Shown here one piece after another: positions 8,883-17,889 of a DNA stretch of 50,930 nt (position 1 is the first letter of the stretch; every line of letters begins with the position of its first letter). Below the pieces are notes generated by a model. That model had not been told where the DNA came from. It saw only the letters and a list, made by a program, of their open reading frames with translations, and made no database searches. The position numbers were made by a program, and so were the translations under genes. Source of the DNA: Porticoccaceae bacterium (GTDB lineage Bacteria; Pseudomonadota; Gammaproteobacteria; Pseudomonadales; Porticoccaceae); NCBI GenBank assembly GCA_002689135.1, contig NZEU01000015.1, positions 1 through 50,930 on the forward strand, read 5' to 3'.

Positions 8883-9979
8883 AAACCGTATTTAACAAAG
8901 AAAAAAATTTAGACGCAACAAAGCAATCAATGTTTTTTGGTGCTGATCTTGCAGTACAAAGATATGATACATTTAAATATCCTATCTTTGATAAACTAAC
9001 TCAACAACAATTAGGATACTTCTGGCGACCAGAAGAAGTATCTTTACAAAAAGATAGAAACGATTATGCTCAACTATCAGAAGCGCAAAAGTTTATATTT
9101 ACATCTAACTTAAAATATCAAACTATGTTAGATAGTGTACAAGGTAGAGGACCTTGTTTAGCATTTTTACCATTTGTATCTTTACCCGAATTAGAAAGTT
9201 GTATTGTGACTTGGGATTTTATGGAAACAATACATAGTAGAAGTTATACCTACATTATTAAAAACTTATACTCACAACCTAGTGATGTATTCGATAATAT
9301 AATTAAAGATGAAAAAATAGAGAAGAGAGCTAAATCTGTAACCGAAACATACGATAATTTAATTCTATTAGGTTACAAATATAAACTTGACAATAAGAGT
9401 GTTAGTGAATATGATTTAAAGAAAGCATTATGGAAAGCACTAGTCACGGTTAACATACTTGAAGGTTTAAGATTTTATGTATCATTTGCTTGTTCATTTG
9501 CATTTGGTGAACTTAAACTTATGGAAGGTTCTGCTAAGATTCTATCACTTATTGCTAGAGATGAAAGTCAGCATTTAGGTGTATCACAAAAAATTATAAA
9601 CAGCTATAGAAATTTTGAGAATGATAAAGTGATGAACAAAGTTATTAAAGATACTGAAAAAGAAGTCTATGCTCTTTATGATGAAGCACTTAACGAAGAA
9701 AAGCGTTGGGCGACTTATTTGTTTAGTCAAGGTTCTATGATCGGTTTATCAGAAAAACTATTACATCAATATGTAGAGTTTATCTGTAATCGAAGAATGA
9801 GAGCCATCGGACTTGAATCAAAGTATGAAACTAAAACTAATCCTTTACCTTGGACTGAACATTGGTTAAATAGTAAAGGTTTACAAAATGCACCACAAGA
9901 AACAGAAATAGAAAGTTATGTTATTGGTGGCATTAAACAAGATGTTAAGAAAGATCAATTTAAAAAGTTTAAACTCTAA
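8879..9979 (+). CDS. nrdB: Ribonucleoside-diphosphate reductase beta subunit
   Basis: Carries the di-iron centre and tyrosyl radical that start catalysis in NrdA. Length 366 residues, in the NrdB range. Visible ligand motifs are WDFMETIHSRSYTYI (metal-binding Glu and His plus the radical-site region) and ARDESQHLG (second Glu/His pair). The gene overlaps the preceding oxygenase by 4 nt and its stop overlaps the following small gene. With nrdA it makes a complete class Ia enzyme. Confidence 0.93.
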   Translation: MKTVFNKEKNLDATKQSMFFGADLAVQRYDTFKYPIFDKLTQQQLGYFWRPEEVSLQKDRNDYAQLSEAQKFIFTSNLKYQTMLDSVQGRGPCLAFLPFVSLPELESCIVTWDFMETIHSRSYTYIIKNLYSQPSDVFDNIIKDEKIEKRAKSVTETYDNLILLGYKYKLDNKSVSEYDLKKALWKALVTVNILEGLRFYVSFACSFAFGELKLMEGSAKILSLIARDESQHLGVSQKIINSYRNFENDKVMNKVIKDTEKEVYALYDEALNEEKRWATYLFSQGSMIGLSEKLLHQYVEFICNRRMRAIGLESKYETKTNPLPWTEHWLNSKGLQNAPQETEIESYVIGGIKQDVKKDQFKKFKL

Positions 9980-10149
9980 TGAACAGCACAAAACACAAAT
10001 GTCCTCATTGTGAGGAAGAATATAGCATTAAGTGGGAGAATGAAGATTTAGAACCTACTACTTGTCCTTTTTGTGGGGGTGAGGCTTCGATTGATGAAGA
10101 TGACGCAGAATTTTTAGATAATGAAGAAGAACAAGACGATTGGAATTGA
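9979..10149 (+). CDS. Small zinc-ribbon protein
   Basis: A 56-residue acidic protein starting at the ATG that overlaps the nrdB stop. Two CxxC knuckles (CPHC at 8-11 and CPFC at 29-32) form a zinc ribbon, followed by a strongly acidic tail. It overlaps the next gene by 29 nt in another frame. Such ribbons often bind nucleic acid or a protein partner. The specific role is unknown. Confidence 0.7.
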   Translation: MNSTKHKCPHCEEEYSIKWENEDLEPTTCPFCGGEASIDEDDAEFLDNEEEQDDWN

Positions 10150-10669
10150 TTATAGTTTAACTAGTCCTGCTATATGTGTTTGTAGAGGATCGTTTAAATT
10201 TGATAATTGTAAGATATATTATTTAACAAACGTAAAAAAATATGAAGGTGATTATTGTAATGGTAAAATAAATGGCAGACTACATCTACCCTATACCTCC
10301 GAGCAACAACGACACGATCAGATTTCCGAGTGGGCGCTTTCTGTTATTGGTACTACTATTGGTAATATTTTTATAGAAGGTTACTCATTTGGTAGTAAAG
10401 GGTTAGTGTTCAATCTTGCAGAGAATATGGGAACATTAAAACATAAACTATATAAATTAAATAAGAGGTTTGATAGCATTGTGCCTGGTCAAGTAAAGAA
10501 GCATGCTACAGGTAAAGGCAATGCAGATAAATTAAAAATGTATGAACAATTTGTACAAGATACAAAGATAGATTTAATGAAAGAGTTTGATCAATCTAAA
10601 CTTAATAATCCAGTGACAGATGTTGTTGACGCTTATTATGTAGCAAAGGCTGGTTATGCAAGACTTTAA
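10121..10669 (+). CDS. RuvC-like RNase H-fold nuclease, putative junction resolvase
   Basis: A 182-residue protein with the RuvC acidic pattern: IGID at the first strand (D10), IEG (E86), and DVVDAYYVA near the C-terminus (D167/D170). A basic KKHATGKGNADK loop lies in between, as in RuvC substrate-binding regions. It would resolve branched DNA during recombination and before packaging. T4 itself uses endonuclease VII (gp49) for this, so this may be an analogue. Its start overlaps the zinc-ribbon gene by 29 nt and its end overlaps the next gene by 14 nt. Confidence 0.7.
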   Translation: MKKNKTIGIDYSLTSPAICVCRGSFKFDNCKIYYLTNVKKYEGDYCNGKINGRLHLPYTSEQQRHDQISEWALSVIGTTIGNIFIEGYSFGSKGLVFNLAENMGTLKHKLYKLNKRFDSIVPGQVKKHATGKGNADKLKMYEQFVQDTKIDLMKEFDQSKLNNPVTDVVDAYYVAKAGYARL

Positions 10670-10973
10670 AATATTAATATTAGCATATCTTATAGGTCAT
10701 AGTCCTATTGAAACTCAAACAACTTTTCAATTAGAAGGTTGGTATAGAAGTATGGACGAGTGCAGAGCAGAATTAGAACTAAAACTACCAGATGGCAGAT
10801 ACGAAGTAATAAATGACTTTGTTGTACAAGGGGAGTTTCAATGGGATTGGTTAGTTGCAGGTTGCAAATCAGATACTACAAAAGAAGAATACAGAATATA
10901 TCCTGATTATCCAAAAGGTAAACCTGACGAACTTGAAGGTATTGAATTAGATTTAAATGAAATTAGAATATGA
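10656..10973 (+). CDS. Hypothetical protein
   Basis: A 105-residue acidic protein with a weakly hydrophobic N-terminus (ILILAYLIGH) that might be a signal segment, two cysteines and several Trp. It overlaps both neighbours (14 nt and 4 nt). No family recognised. Confidence 0.65.
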   Translation: MQDFKILILAYLIGHSPIETQTTFQLEGWYRSMDECRAELELKLPDGRYEVINDFVVQGEFQWDWLVAGCKSDTTKEEYRIYPDYPKGKPDELEGIELDLNEIRI

Positions 10974-11377
10974 AGATATTAATTGCAAATGAATATCCTG
11001 ATTTACTAAAAAAATATAAAGTAGAACAATTTGCCTTAGATGATTTAATATGTATTCCACCAGATGAATGGTTAGAGAAAAGAATGAAAGAGTTTGGTTA
11101 TGAAGATAGTTTTAAAAAACATGGTATGAAATATCCTATATCAGTATCAACAGGTGAACATGATTGGGTGTTAGAGAGATTTAAAAGAAAAAACTTACCT
11201 CATGTAGTAGATGGTAAAGTTAAACCAGGTCTATATGTACACTCTGGTAATAAAAGAGTATATTGGGCAAGACAAAATGGTTACACACATATAGAAGGTT
11301 ATATGATAAATGAAAGAGAAGACAAGGCAATGACAAGAGCTCATACTCATATTTCACATGATAGGATACCTAAATGA
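10970..11377 (+). CDS. ParB-like fold hypothetical protein
   Basis: A 135-residue protein. The segment VHSGNKRVYWARQNGY followed by IEGYMI resembles the ParB/Srx pattern of a Gly-x-x-Arg loop, helix and beta strand, but the usual N-terminal ParB motifs are not clear. The gene is coupled by 4-nt overlaps to its neighbours at the start of the glycan island. The gene at 23070 has a similar segment. Function unknown; ParB-like is a weak call. Confidence 0.55.
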   Translation: MKILIANEYPDLLKKYKVEQFALDDLICIPPDEWLEKRMKEFGYEDSFKKHGMKYPISVSTGEHDWVLERFKRKNLPHVVDGKVKPGLYVHSGNKRVYWARQNGYTHIEGYMINEREDKAMTRAHTHISHDRIPK

Positions 11378-12384
11378 AACTTACTATAATAGGAACTCAA
11401 AGTGTGTGTCAAAGTGTACATTATGCTCTTACAAGTCAAAAAAATAAAAAAATAGAATTTCATCAAATACCTATAAAACACGAAGAAGATTATTTTGATA
11501 ATACAATGATGACTTATAATGATCTTTGGAATATACAAATTTCAGACGCTATCTGTTTGTTTGGTACTTGGGGTAGTGATGACAAAAACAGACAATGGCA
11601 TCCTATAACTAATAAAAGAAGACAAGCTTATATAAATCAAATAAACAAATTTTTTGTAGATATTGCTAAGTCATATGACACAAAAGTTATAGTATTCGAA
11701 ACAGCAACAATGAGTAGGTGCAGACAAGCAATATCAGGTAACAAACATTGGAAAGATGAGAACCCAAAGTATTATCGTATGGGTCTTAATCACTGGACAT
11801 ATGGACCTGCTAAATTTTGTAGACCTAGAAGTATGAACAGATTAGAAAAATTTATATTAGATAATGCTAAATACGAACCTCAATTAACTGAACAATTTTA
11901 TCATCATAAATGGAAAAATAATAAAAATGGTAAGATAGTAATTATGACAGGATTAGAAAATGATCCTACTAGTACAATGCCAGGTCCTGAATTTGTTGAG
12001 AAGAGTGTTGCAGAAATAAGAAAACACACTGATAAAGAAATTCTAATTAAACCTCACCCTATGAGTGACTATGAATCTAAACATCACACTATGCTTAATA
12101 AACATATGTCTCTAAAAGATTTAGCACCACTTTTATATTGTGCAGTATTAGATAACAGCACATCTATATTTGAATTGACAATGTTGGGTATACCTTGCTT
12201 TACTACAAGTGCAAACTTTGGTTATAAGTTAGGTAATACAGACCTATCTAAAATTAATGATATATATTATAGCGATGAAGATACTATGCAAAAATGGTGG
12301 AATGAAATGTGCCATACAGAATTTAGAGAAAATGAATTTAAAGATTCAATGATATTCGATTACATACAGGAGTTAGTAGAATGA
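11374..12384 (+). CDS. Putative GT-B-type glycosyltransferase / capsule-synthesis-like protein
   Basis: A 336-residue protein. The C-terminal half carries KPHPMSDYE followed by a region with D-NSTSIFELTMLGIP, the pattern seen in capsule-polysaccharide and CDP-glycerol-type transferases, where a KPHP loop and a conserved Ser/Glu pair bind the nucleotide donor. The N-terminal half has an IIGTQSVCQSV strand-loop but no clear Gly-rich site. It overlaps both neighbours by 4 nt and opens the sugar gene island. Donor and acceptor are unknown. Confidence 0.6.
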   Translation: MKLTIIGTQSVCQSVHYALTSQKNKKIEFHQIPIKHEEDYFDNTMMTYNDLWNIQISDAICLFGTWGSDDKNRQWHPITNKRRQAYINQINKFFVDIAKSYDTKVIVFETATMSRCRQAISGNKHWKDENPKYYRMGLNHWTYGPAKFCRPRSMNRLEKFILDNAKYEPQLTEQFYHHKWKNNKNGKIVIMTGLENDPTSTMPGPEFVEKSVAEIRKHTDKEILIKPHPMSDYESKHHTMLNKHMSLKDLAPLLYCAVLDNSTSIFELTMLGIPCFTTSANFGYKLGNTDLSKINDIYYSDEDTMQKWWNEMCHTEFRENEFKDSMIFDYIQELVE

Positions 12385-12947
12385 ACGAACCATTACCACA
12401 CCACTTAGGTGGACATAAAAATAGAACACACACAGATGAAGGTGTAATAAGATTTGCTAGAGATGAACTAGGTGTCAAGTCTATGTTAGATATAGGTTGT
12501 GGCCCAGGTGGTCAAGTCTATAAGGCAATTGAAATGGGTATTGACGCAAGAGGTATAGATGGTGATCATACACTTGTTAGAGATAAACCAGAACTATTTG
12601 AATTACACGATTTTACAAAAGGTAAGTTTGAAAATTACAAAACTAAATTTGATATGATTTGGTGTTGTGAGTTTGTTGAGCACGTAGAAAAACAATATGA
12701 AGATAACTGGATGTCACTAATGCAAAGTGCAAAATATGTTTTTGTAACCTATTCAGAACCAGGTAAACCAGGACATCATCATGTTAATTGTGAAGATAAA
12801 CATTACTGGTTAGAATTATTTAAGAAGTATGGTTTTACATATAGAGATGATTATACTTTCTCATCAAAAGCAAGATCAACTATGGAAAGAGAGTTTTGGC
12901 GAAGCAGAGGACTAGTATTTGAAAATGTTAAATCTGACCAATCATAA
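12381..12947 (+). CDS. SAM-dependent methyltransferase, class I
   Basis: A 188-residue protein with motif I MLDIGCGPGG (residues 35-44), an acidic residue at the end of strand 2 (GIDGD) and a motif IV-like MIWCCEFVEHV. These are features of class I methyltransferases of the UbiE/Methyltransf_11 type. Placement suggests methylation of a sugar or sugar intermediate, but small molecules or proteins are possible. It overlaps the previous gene by 4 nt and the next by 29 nt. Confidence 0.8.
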   Translation: MNEPLPHHLGGHKNRTHTDEGVIRFARDELGVKSMLDIGCGPGGQVYKAIEMGIDARGIDGDHTLVRDKPELFELHDFTKGKFENYKTKFDMIWCCEFVEHVEKQYEDNWMSLMQSAKYVFVTYSEPGKPGHHHVNCEDKHYWLELFKKYGFTYRDDYTFSSKARSTMEREFWRSRGLVFENVKSDQS

Positions 12948-13599
12948 GTTAAACGAATACGAAGGATATAATCCACATCTTCATATAAAAGAGTTTATCA
13001 ACAATGAAGATTACGAGACTCTATTAGAGCAATATCCAGACGATAGTTTATTTAAAGACGAGATACCTGATAGTAGAAAACATGGTCAAAGACCTCATTG
13101 TAGAAGATTGATGGTTGTTAAAACAGGTAAAGAAAGTCCTTACTTTGATCCATATATTAAAAGTATAAATGATTTACCTTTTGTTTGGCAGACATTATTA
13201 GCAGAATTAAAAGGTAAAGAGTATAAAGAATTTATGTGTGATCTATTGAAGATAAAAGATTTTAGAATTAGATTTGATTTTCATAGAACACAAAGTGGGT
13301 TAGATGTATCACCTCACGTAGATAGTATTGGTAAATATGCGTCTCATCTTTTATACTTTATGCCAAAAGGTTGGAAAGAAGAGTATGGTGGTTCTACTAT
13401 TTTTTATAAAGGTAGAAAAGTAAAAAATATGAATCCTGAACCTAAAGACTTTGAAGAAAATAAATCATACCCTACCTCAGGCAATACATCATTAATATTT
13501 AAAAACGTATCAGAGGGTTGGCATGGTATAACCGAAGTTAAAACAGATAACATAGATAGACAAATATGTAATGTTCTAATATTAAAGAAAGATTTGTAA
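12919..13599 (+). CDS. 2OG-Fe(II) oxygenase (prolyl-hydroxylase-like)
   Basis: A 226-residue protein with a textbook facial triad: H133-x-D135 (SPHVDS), H202 (GWHG) and the 2-oxoglutarate-binding R214. GGSTIFY between them is the usual core strand. The enzyme is expected to hydroxylate a substrate using O2, Fe(II) and 2-oxoglutarate. It lies between a methyltransferase and the radical SAM gene, so a sugar or glycan-linked substrate is possible. It overlaps the methyltransferase by 29 nt. Confidence 0.8.
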   Translation: MKMLNLTNHKLNEYEGYNPHLHIKEFINNEDYETLLEQYPDDSLFKDEIPDSRKHGQRPHCRRLMVVKTGKESPYFDPYIKSINDLPFVWQTLLAELKGKEYKEFMCDLLKIKDFRIRFDFHRTQSGLDVSPHVDSIGKYASHLLYFMPKGWKEEYGGSTIFYKGRKVKNMNPEPKDFEENKSYPTSGNTSLIFKNVSEGWHGITEVKTDNIDRQICNVLILKKDL

Positions 13600-13814
13600 T
13601 GGCGCAAATGAATGATATAGAACAATTGTCTTACGAAGAAAGTAAAAGACAAACTAAAGAGAGAAAAGACAAAGGTAAAAATATGATTAGACCATTTACT
13701 TTTGATGAAGAAAAAATATTAAGAGATGGTTTATATAATAATAATATAGAGGAAAAAAATGAAAAGACACCATCTGAATTATTACAAGAAGAATTGGAAC
13801 CAATAGATGGCTAA
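13599..13814 (+). CDS. Small charged hypothetical protein
   Basis: A 71-residue highly charged protein (Lys/Glu-rich, no cysteine), probably helical or disordered. Its ATG overlaps the previous stop and its end overlaps the next gene by 8 nt. No family recognised. Confidence 0.6.
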   Translation: MAQMNDIEQLSYEESKRQTKERKDKGKNMIRPFTFDEEKILRDGLYNNNIEEKNEKTPSELLQEELEPIDG

Positions 13815-14040
13815 CACATTAAATAGAATACTAAACAAAGTTAGTAAGTTAGGTCCTGATTATCATTGTATGCACCAAGAGATACATCCAACAGGTGCTG
13901 GCACTAGAAGATATATTTTATATAAGATTATAGAACCTATTAATAACCCAAAAACAGACTTTGGTAAACAAGAGTTTTTAAATAGACCCTTACCTGCTTT
14001 AGAGTTTGAGAATTTTATAGATAAATTATTAAATGACTAA
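13807..14040 (+). CDS. Small hypothetical protein
   Basis: A 77-residue soluble protein with a basic N-terminal half. It overlaps its neighbours by 8 nt at each end and lies directly before the radical SAM gene. No family or motif recognised. Confidence 0.6.
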   Translation: MANTLNRILNKVSKLGPDYHCMHQEIHPTGAGTRRYILYKIIEPINNPKTDFGKQEFLNRPLPALEFENFIDKLLND

Positions 14041-14911
14041 TGATGAAGCTAAGGCTCTCTTTAAAAAAAATATTCAATCAGTTGAGATAGGTACTCACAA
14101 CTATTGTAATAGGACTTGTACATTTTGTCCTTTATCAGTAGAGGGTGTGAATAGAAGAAACTTTAAAAATACCATCTTTATGAAAGATGAAATGTACGAA
14201 AATATTATGAAACAATTAAGTGAAATTAACTTTGCAGGTCGTTTAGATTTCAGTAGATACCACGAACCCACATCTCATAAAAAATATATTTTAGAAAAGA
14301 TTAAAATTGCTAAAAGATATTTACCATCTGTAAAGATAAGTCTTAACACTAATTCAGATTACATAAACAAAGAATATCATCAACAACTTGTTGAAGCAGG
14401 TGTAGATAGTTTTGCTTTTCAAGCATATATGAAAAATGGTGCTAACAAGTTTGATGAAGACGAGGTGTTTAAAAGAATTAATTATATAACTGATAGATTA
14501 AGCGCACCTAGAATAGATAAAGAACAACACAGAAACAAAGAGTGGATTATCTACAAACTACCTGAAAGATTTAAAGGTAAAATACACGCAAGAAACTATT
14601 GGGTAAATGGTGTGAACAGAGCAGGTACGGTATTAGATACTAACTATACAAGAACTAAACCATGTACAAGTATGAACAAAGGTGTTTACATAGACTACAA
14701 TGGTAGTATGACAGCGTGTTGTGATATGTTGACACCAGAACTACATAGTAAATGGGAAGTAGGCAATTTAGAAAAACAACCAAATATATTTTTAAACTAT
14801 ACAAGTAAATTCTATACAAAATTTAGAGAAAGAATTACAAAGGCAGAATGGTATCCTAATTCACCTTGTATAAAATGTAAACGAGATGTGAGAGGAAGTC
14901 AGGCAAGATAA
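14033..14911 (+). CDS. Radical SAM protein with SPASM-like C-terminal cysteines
   Basis: A 292-residue protein. CNRTCTFC (C25, C29, C32) is the CX3CX2C site that holds the radical 4Fe-4S cluster. The C-terminus carries PCTSMNKGVYIDYNG, TACCDM and PCIKCKRD, a SPASM/twitch-like set that would bind an auxiliary cluster. Family members modify peptides or sugars by radical chemistry (for example dehydrogenation, epimerisation or deoxygenation). The stop overlaps the asparagine-synthetase-like gene, so the two are likely co-translated. The substrate cannot be read from the sequence. Confidence 0.8.
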   Translation: MTNDEAKALFKKNIQSVEIGTHNYCNRTCTFCPLSVEGVNRRNFKNTIFMKDEMYENIMKQLSEINFAGRLDFSRYHEPTSHKKYILEKIKIAKRYLPSVKISLNTNSDYINKEYHQQLVEAGVDSFAFQAYMKNGANKFDEDEVFKRINYITDRLSAPRIDKEQHRNKEWIIYKLPERFKGKIHARNYWVNGVNRAGTVLDTNYTRTKPCTSMNKGVYIDYNGSMTACCDMLTPELHSKWEVGNLEKQPNIFLNYTSKFYTKFRERITKAEWYPNSPCIKCKRDVRGSQAR

Positions 14912-16710
14912 TGTGTGCAATACATGGTATATTAGATAAGAGAGGACACTTTATTGATAAAATGATAGAGGCTGCTCATCATAGAGGACCTGATGGTAAT
15001 GGTAAGTTTGTTAGTGATGATATTACATTAGGCCACAACTTATTATCTATTGTAGATAAAGAAACAAACTCAAAACAACCTTGGATATTTGAAGACACAA
15101 TATTAGTTTATAATGGAGAGATATACAATTACAAAGAATTAAGAGATAACTTAAATTATAACTTTAAAACAGATACCGATACTGAAGTTTTATCAATAGG
15201 TTTAAAACTTGAAGGTAAAGACTTTATAAAAAAACTAGATGGTATGTTTGCCTTTGCATGGTACAATAAAAATTCAAAAGAACTTGTAATGGCTAGAGAT
15301 AGTAATGGTACTAAACCTTTATACTATGGTTTGTTAAGCAACAGACTATGTTTTTCTAGTGAGGTAAAAAGTTTATTAGCAATAGGATTTGAAAGAAAGA
15401 TTTGTAAAGAAGCACTTAAACATTATTATAAACAAGGATACAACTCAGGTTATTTAACTTTATTTGAAGGTATAAAAAAGTTTGTACCAGGTCAAGTATT
15501 AAGTTATGATGTTCATACAGGTAGAAGATTTACATATAATTTAAATGATAAAAAGATAGAACTTAATACAACATTTAAAAATGTAGAAGAAGAAATCGCA
15601 GAAAGAATAAACAAGGCAGTTAAAATGACACTTATGGGTCGTAGAAAGATTGGTTTGTTTTTAAGTGGTGGTATGGATTCTACATCTATATTATATGAAA
15701 TGAAAAGACTAGGTGTTAATCCTAACACATACACCTCAAACTTTGAAACAACTTTACCAGGTAGTGCATTGAACGAAGACTCTGAGGTTGCAAAAAAGTA
15801 TTGTGACGAATTACAGATAGAAAACAATAGACTTCATCAAAATGAAAAAGACTTTGTTGACGCAATGGATAAAACATTTTATGCTTTAGAAGAACCAAGA
15901 CAAGGTAAAAGTTTTCCTACTTATTACAATACAAATAAATTTATGTCAGATAATGGTGTCATAGTCACATTAAGTGGTGATGGTGGTGATGAGATATTCA
16001 CAGGATACAAACATCATGTTAAAGGTGATTGGCGAAACAAATTAAATTCTTTAGGCATGAGTCATAGAGGTTTAAATAATCCTGAATTACAAATTACACT
16101 AGATCAACAAATGGATTATTTACATGAGTGGTTACCTACAGCACCTATTCAAGGTGACGCTATCAATGATATGATGTATATAGAATGTATGAATACATTA
16201 GCTGAAGATTTTTTAATTAGAAACGATAAGTTAGGTATGAACTTTAGTATGGAGGCTAGATTCCCTCTTATGTGTAATGTAATAAGAGATTATATAAGAA
16301 CTATACCATCATCATATAAAGCAGTACTTAAACACAAAGCAAATAACAAAAAGACATTTAAAGCAAAAACATTATTTAAGAAAGCATATGAACGAAGATT
16401 ACCTGAGTATATTGTTAGAAAGAAAAAAACAGGTTGGCGTTTCCCAACAGACGAAATACTAATAGGTAACGCTTCTACACCTGGCAGAGATGATAGTATA
16501 TTAAGACAATATATTTTTGAAACATTAAAAGATAAAGAAGTAAGAGATATATTTGAATTAGATGACGACACTATTTGGAACTTTATGGATAATAAAAACT
16601 TTACACCTAATCAAGGTTCTAAATTTGCGCCAGCGATGTTAAGACAAAAAGAACTATTTACAATACTCAATTTCGCAGTATGGAAAAAAGTATTTAAAAT
16701 GAGCATATAA
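14911..16710 (+). CDS. asnB: Asparagine synthetase B-like glutamine amidotransferase
   Basis: A 599-residue two-domain enzyme. The N-terminal Ntn glutaminase has Cys2 (MCAIHGILD), HHRGPDG and VYNGEIYN. The synthetase domain has the pyrophosphatase loop LSGGMDS (residues 251-257) and a later SGDGGDE. It would use glutamine ammonia to amidate an adenylated carboxylate. In O-antigen and capsule clusters such proteins often amidate uronic acids rather than make asparagine, and its neighbours here favour that. The length is slightly above E. coli AsnB (554). Confidence 0.85.
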   Translation: MCAIHGILDKRGHFIDKMIEAAHHRGPDGNGKFVSDDITLGHNLLSIVDKETNSKQPWIFEDTILVYNGEIYNYKELRDNLNYNFKTDTDTEVLSIGLKLEGKDFIKKLDGMFAFAWYNKNSKELVMARDSNGTKPLYYGLLSNRLCFSSEVKSLLAIGFERKICKEALKHYYKQGYNSGYLTLFEGIKKFVPGQVLSYDVHTGRRFTYNLNDKKIELNTTFKNVEEEIAERINKAVKMTLMGRRKIGLFLSGGMDSTSILYEMKRLGVNPNTYTSNFETTLPGSALNEDSEVAKKYCDELQIENNRLHQNEKDFVDAMDKTFYALEEPRQGKSFPTYYNTNKFMSDNGVIVTLSGDGGDEIFTGYKHHVKGDWRNKLNSLGMSHRGLNNPELQITLDQQMDYLHEWLPTAPIQGDAINDMMYIECMNTLAEDFLIRNDKLGMNFSMEARFPLMCNVIRDYIRTIPSSYKAVLKHKANNKKTFKAKTLFKKAYERRLPEYIVRKKKTGWRFPTDEILIGNASTPGRDDSILRQYIFETLKDKEVRDIFELDDDTIWNFMDNKNFTPNQGSKFAPAMLRQKELFTILNFAVWKKVFKMSI

Positions 16711-16713
16711 ATA
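16706..16713 (+). promoter_or_regulatory. Putative T4-type late promoter box TATAAATA
   Basis: Exact TATAAATA spanning the asnB-like stop codon, 15 nt before the ATG at 16729. An ATG at 16715 opens a five-codon mini-ORF (MKGRL) whose stop overlaps the real start. A GAAAGGAAG ribosome site precedes 16729. This would drive the dehydrase/Gmd part of the island late. Confidence 0.45.
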
Positions 16714-16728
16714 TATGAAAGGAAGATT

Positions 16729-17889
16729 ATGAAATATCCATTGGCTTGTGATACTTGGGATCAAAGAGAAATAAAAGCAATACATGAGGTCATAGAGGGT
16801 GGTAGATATACCATGGGACCTAAAGTTAAGCAATTTGAAAAAGAGTTTTGCGATTACTTTAAATGTGAGGACGCAGTAATGGTCAATAGTGGATCAACAG
16901 CGAACTTACTCATGTTAGCAATATTAAGAGAGAAATACAAACTAGGGGGTAATATCATTGTTCCCGCAGTTTCATGGTCTACTACTTACTTCCCAGCATA
17001 TCAATATGGGTTTCATCTTAATTTCGTAGATATAGACAAAGATACTCTAAACATAGATACCACTAAAATAGAGGCGGCTATAGACGCAGAAACGTGTGCT
17101 ATATTCGCAGTTAATCTTTTAGGTAACTCATGTGATTATAAGAAGATTAAAGAGATTGCAGATAAACATGGTCTAGTATTGATAGAGGACAATTGTGAAA
17201 GTCTAGGTGCAATCAATAACGATTTGGATAAGTACACAGGTACAATAGGTAAAATGGGCAGTTTTAGTTTCTTCTTTAGTCATCATTTACAAACTATGGA
17301 AGGTGGCATGATTGCTTGTCAAAGTAAAGAAGACGCAGATTATATAAGATCATTAAGGGCGCATGGTTGGTGTAGAGACTTACCCGACAATAATAACATC
17401 TACACAAAAACAGGTGACCCATTTAAAGATAGTTTTACATTTGTCACGCCAGGTTATAGTGTCAGACCTTTAGAGATGAGTGGTGCAATAGGAAGTGTAC
17501 AACTAAAGAAATGGCCTGAGATGAGAAGACAAAGAGTATTAAATGCAGAATACTTTACAGAAAAATTTAAAGATTTGTTTGGTATTAGAATACAAACAGA
17601 AATAGGTTCATCAAGTTGGTTTGGTTTTTCAATCATATTAGAAAATCATTTAAAAGGCAAACGAGATGAACTAGTTAAAAAATTAAGAGATAGTGGTGTT
17701 GAGTGTAGACCTATTGTTGCAGGTAACTTTATGAAAAATCCTGTTATAGATTACATAACATACCTAGACCATAACAATTATGATAGTGCAAATTATATAC
17801 ACGATCATGGTTTGTTTATTGGTAATGATGTAAGAGACTTAAAAGAAAACATAGATATGGTCTATGATATAATAAAAGGATTAGTATGA
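16729..17889 (+). CDS. PLP-dependent sugar 3-dehydrase (ColD/RfbH-like, His in place of Lys)
   Basis: A 386-residue member of the DegT/DnrJ/EryC1/StrS fold. NSGSTANLLML binds the cofactor phosphate and IEDNCESLG (D154) contacts the PLP ring. At the usual Schiff-base lysine the motif is SFFFSHH, which aligns with SFHAIKN of aminotransferases and puts His185 at the Lys position. That substitution, together with EDNC, marks the 3-dehydrases ColD and E1/RfbH, which remove the C3 hydroxyl rather than aminate. The next gene is Gmd, whose product GDP-4-keto-6-deoxymannose is the ColD substrate. The predicted product is GDP-4-keto-3,6-dideoxymannose. Confidence 0.8.
   Translation: MKYPLACDTWDQREIKAIHEVIEGGRYTMGPKVKQFEKEFCDYFKCEDAVMVNSGSTANLLMLAILREKYKLGGNIIVPAVSWSTTYFPAYQYGFHLNFVDIDKDTLNIDTTKIEAAIDAETCAIFAVNLLGNSCDYKKIKEIADKHGLVLIEDNCESLGAINNDLDKYTGTIGKMGSFSFFFSHHLQTMEGGMIACQSKEDADYIRSLRAHGWCRDLPDNNNIYTKTGDPFKDSFTFVTPGYSVRPLEMSGAIGSVQLKKWPEMRRQRVLNAEYFTEKFKDLFGIRIQTEIGSSSWFGFSIILENHLKGKRDELVKKLRDSGVECRPIVAGNFMKNPVIDYITYLDHNNYDSANYIHDHGLFIGNDVRDLKENIDMVYDIIKGLV

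Noticed and set aside
16729-17889. Sugar aminotransferase (perosamine synthase type)
   Set aside because: The Schiff-base lysine is replaced by His185 and EDNC is present, which fits the 3-dehydrases instead.
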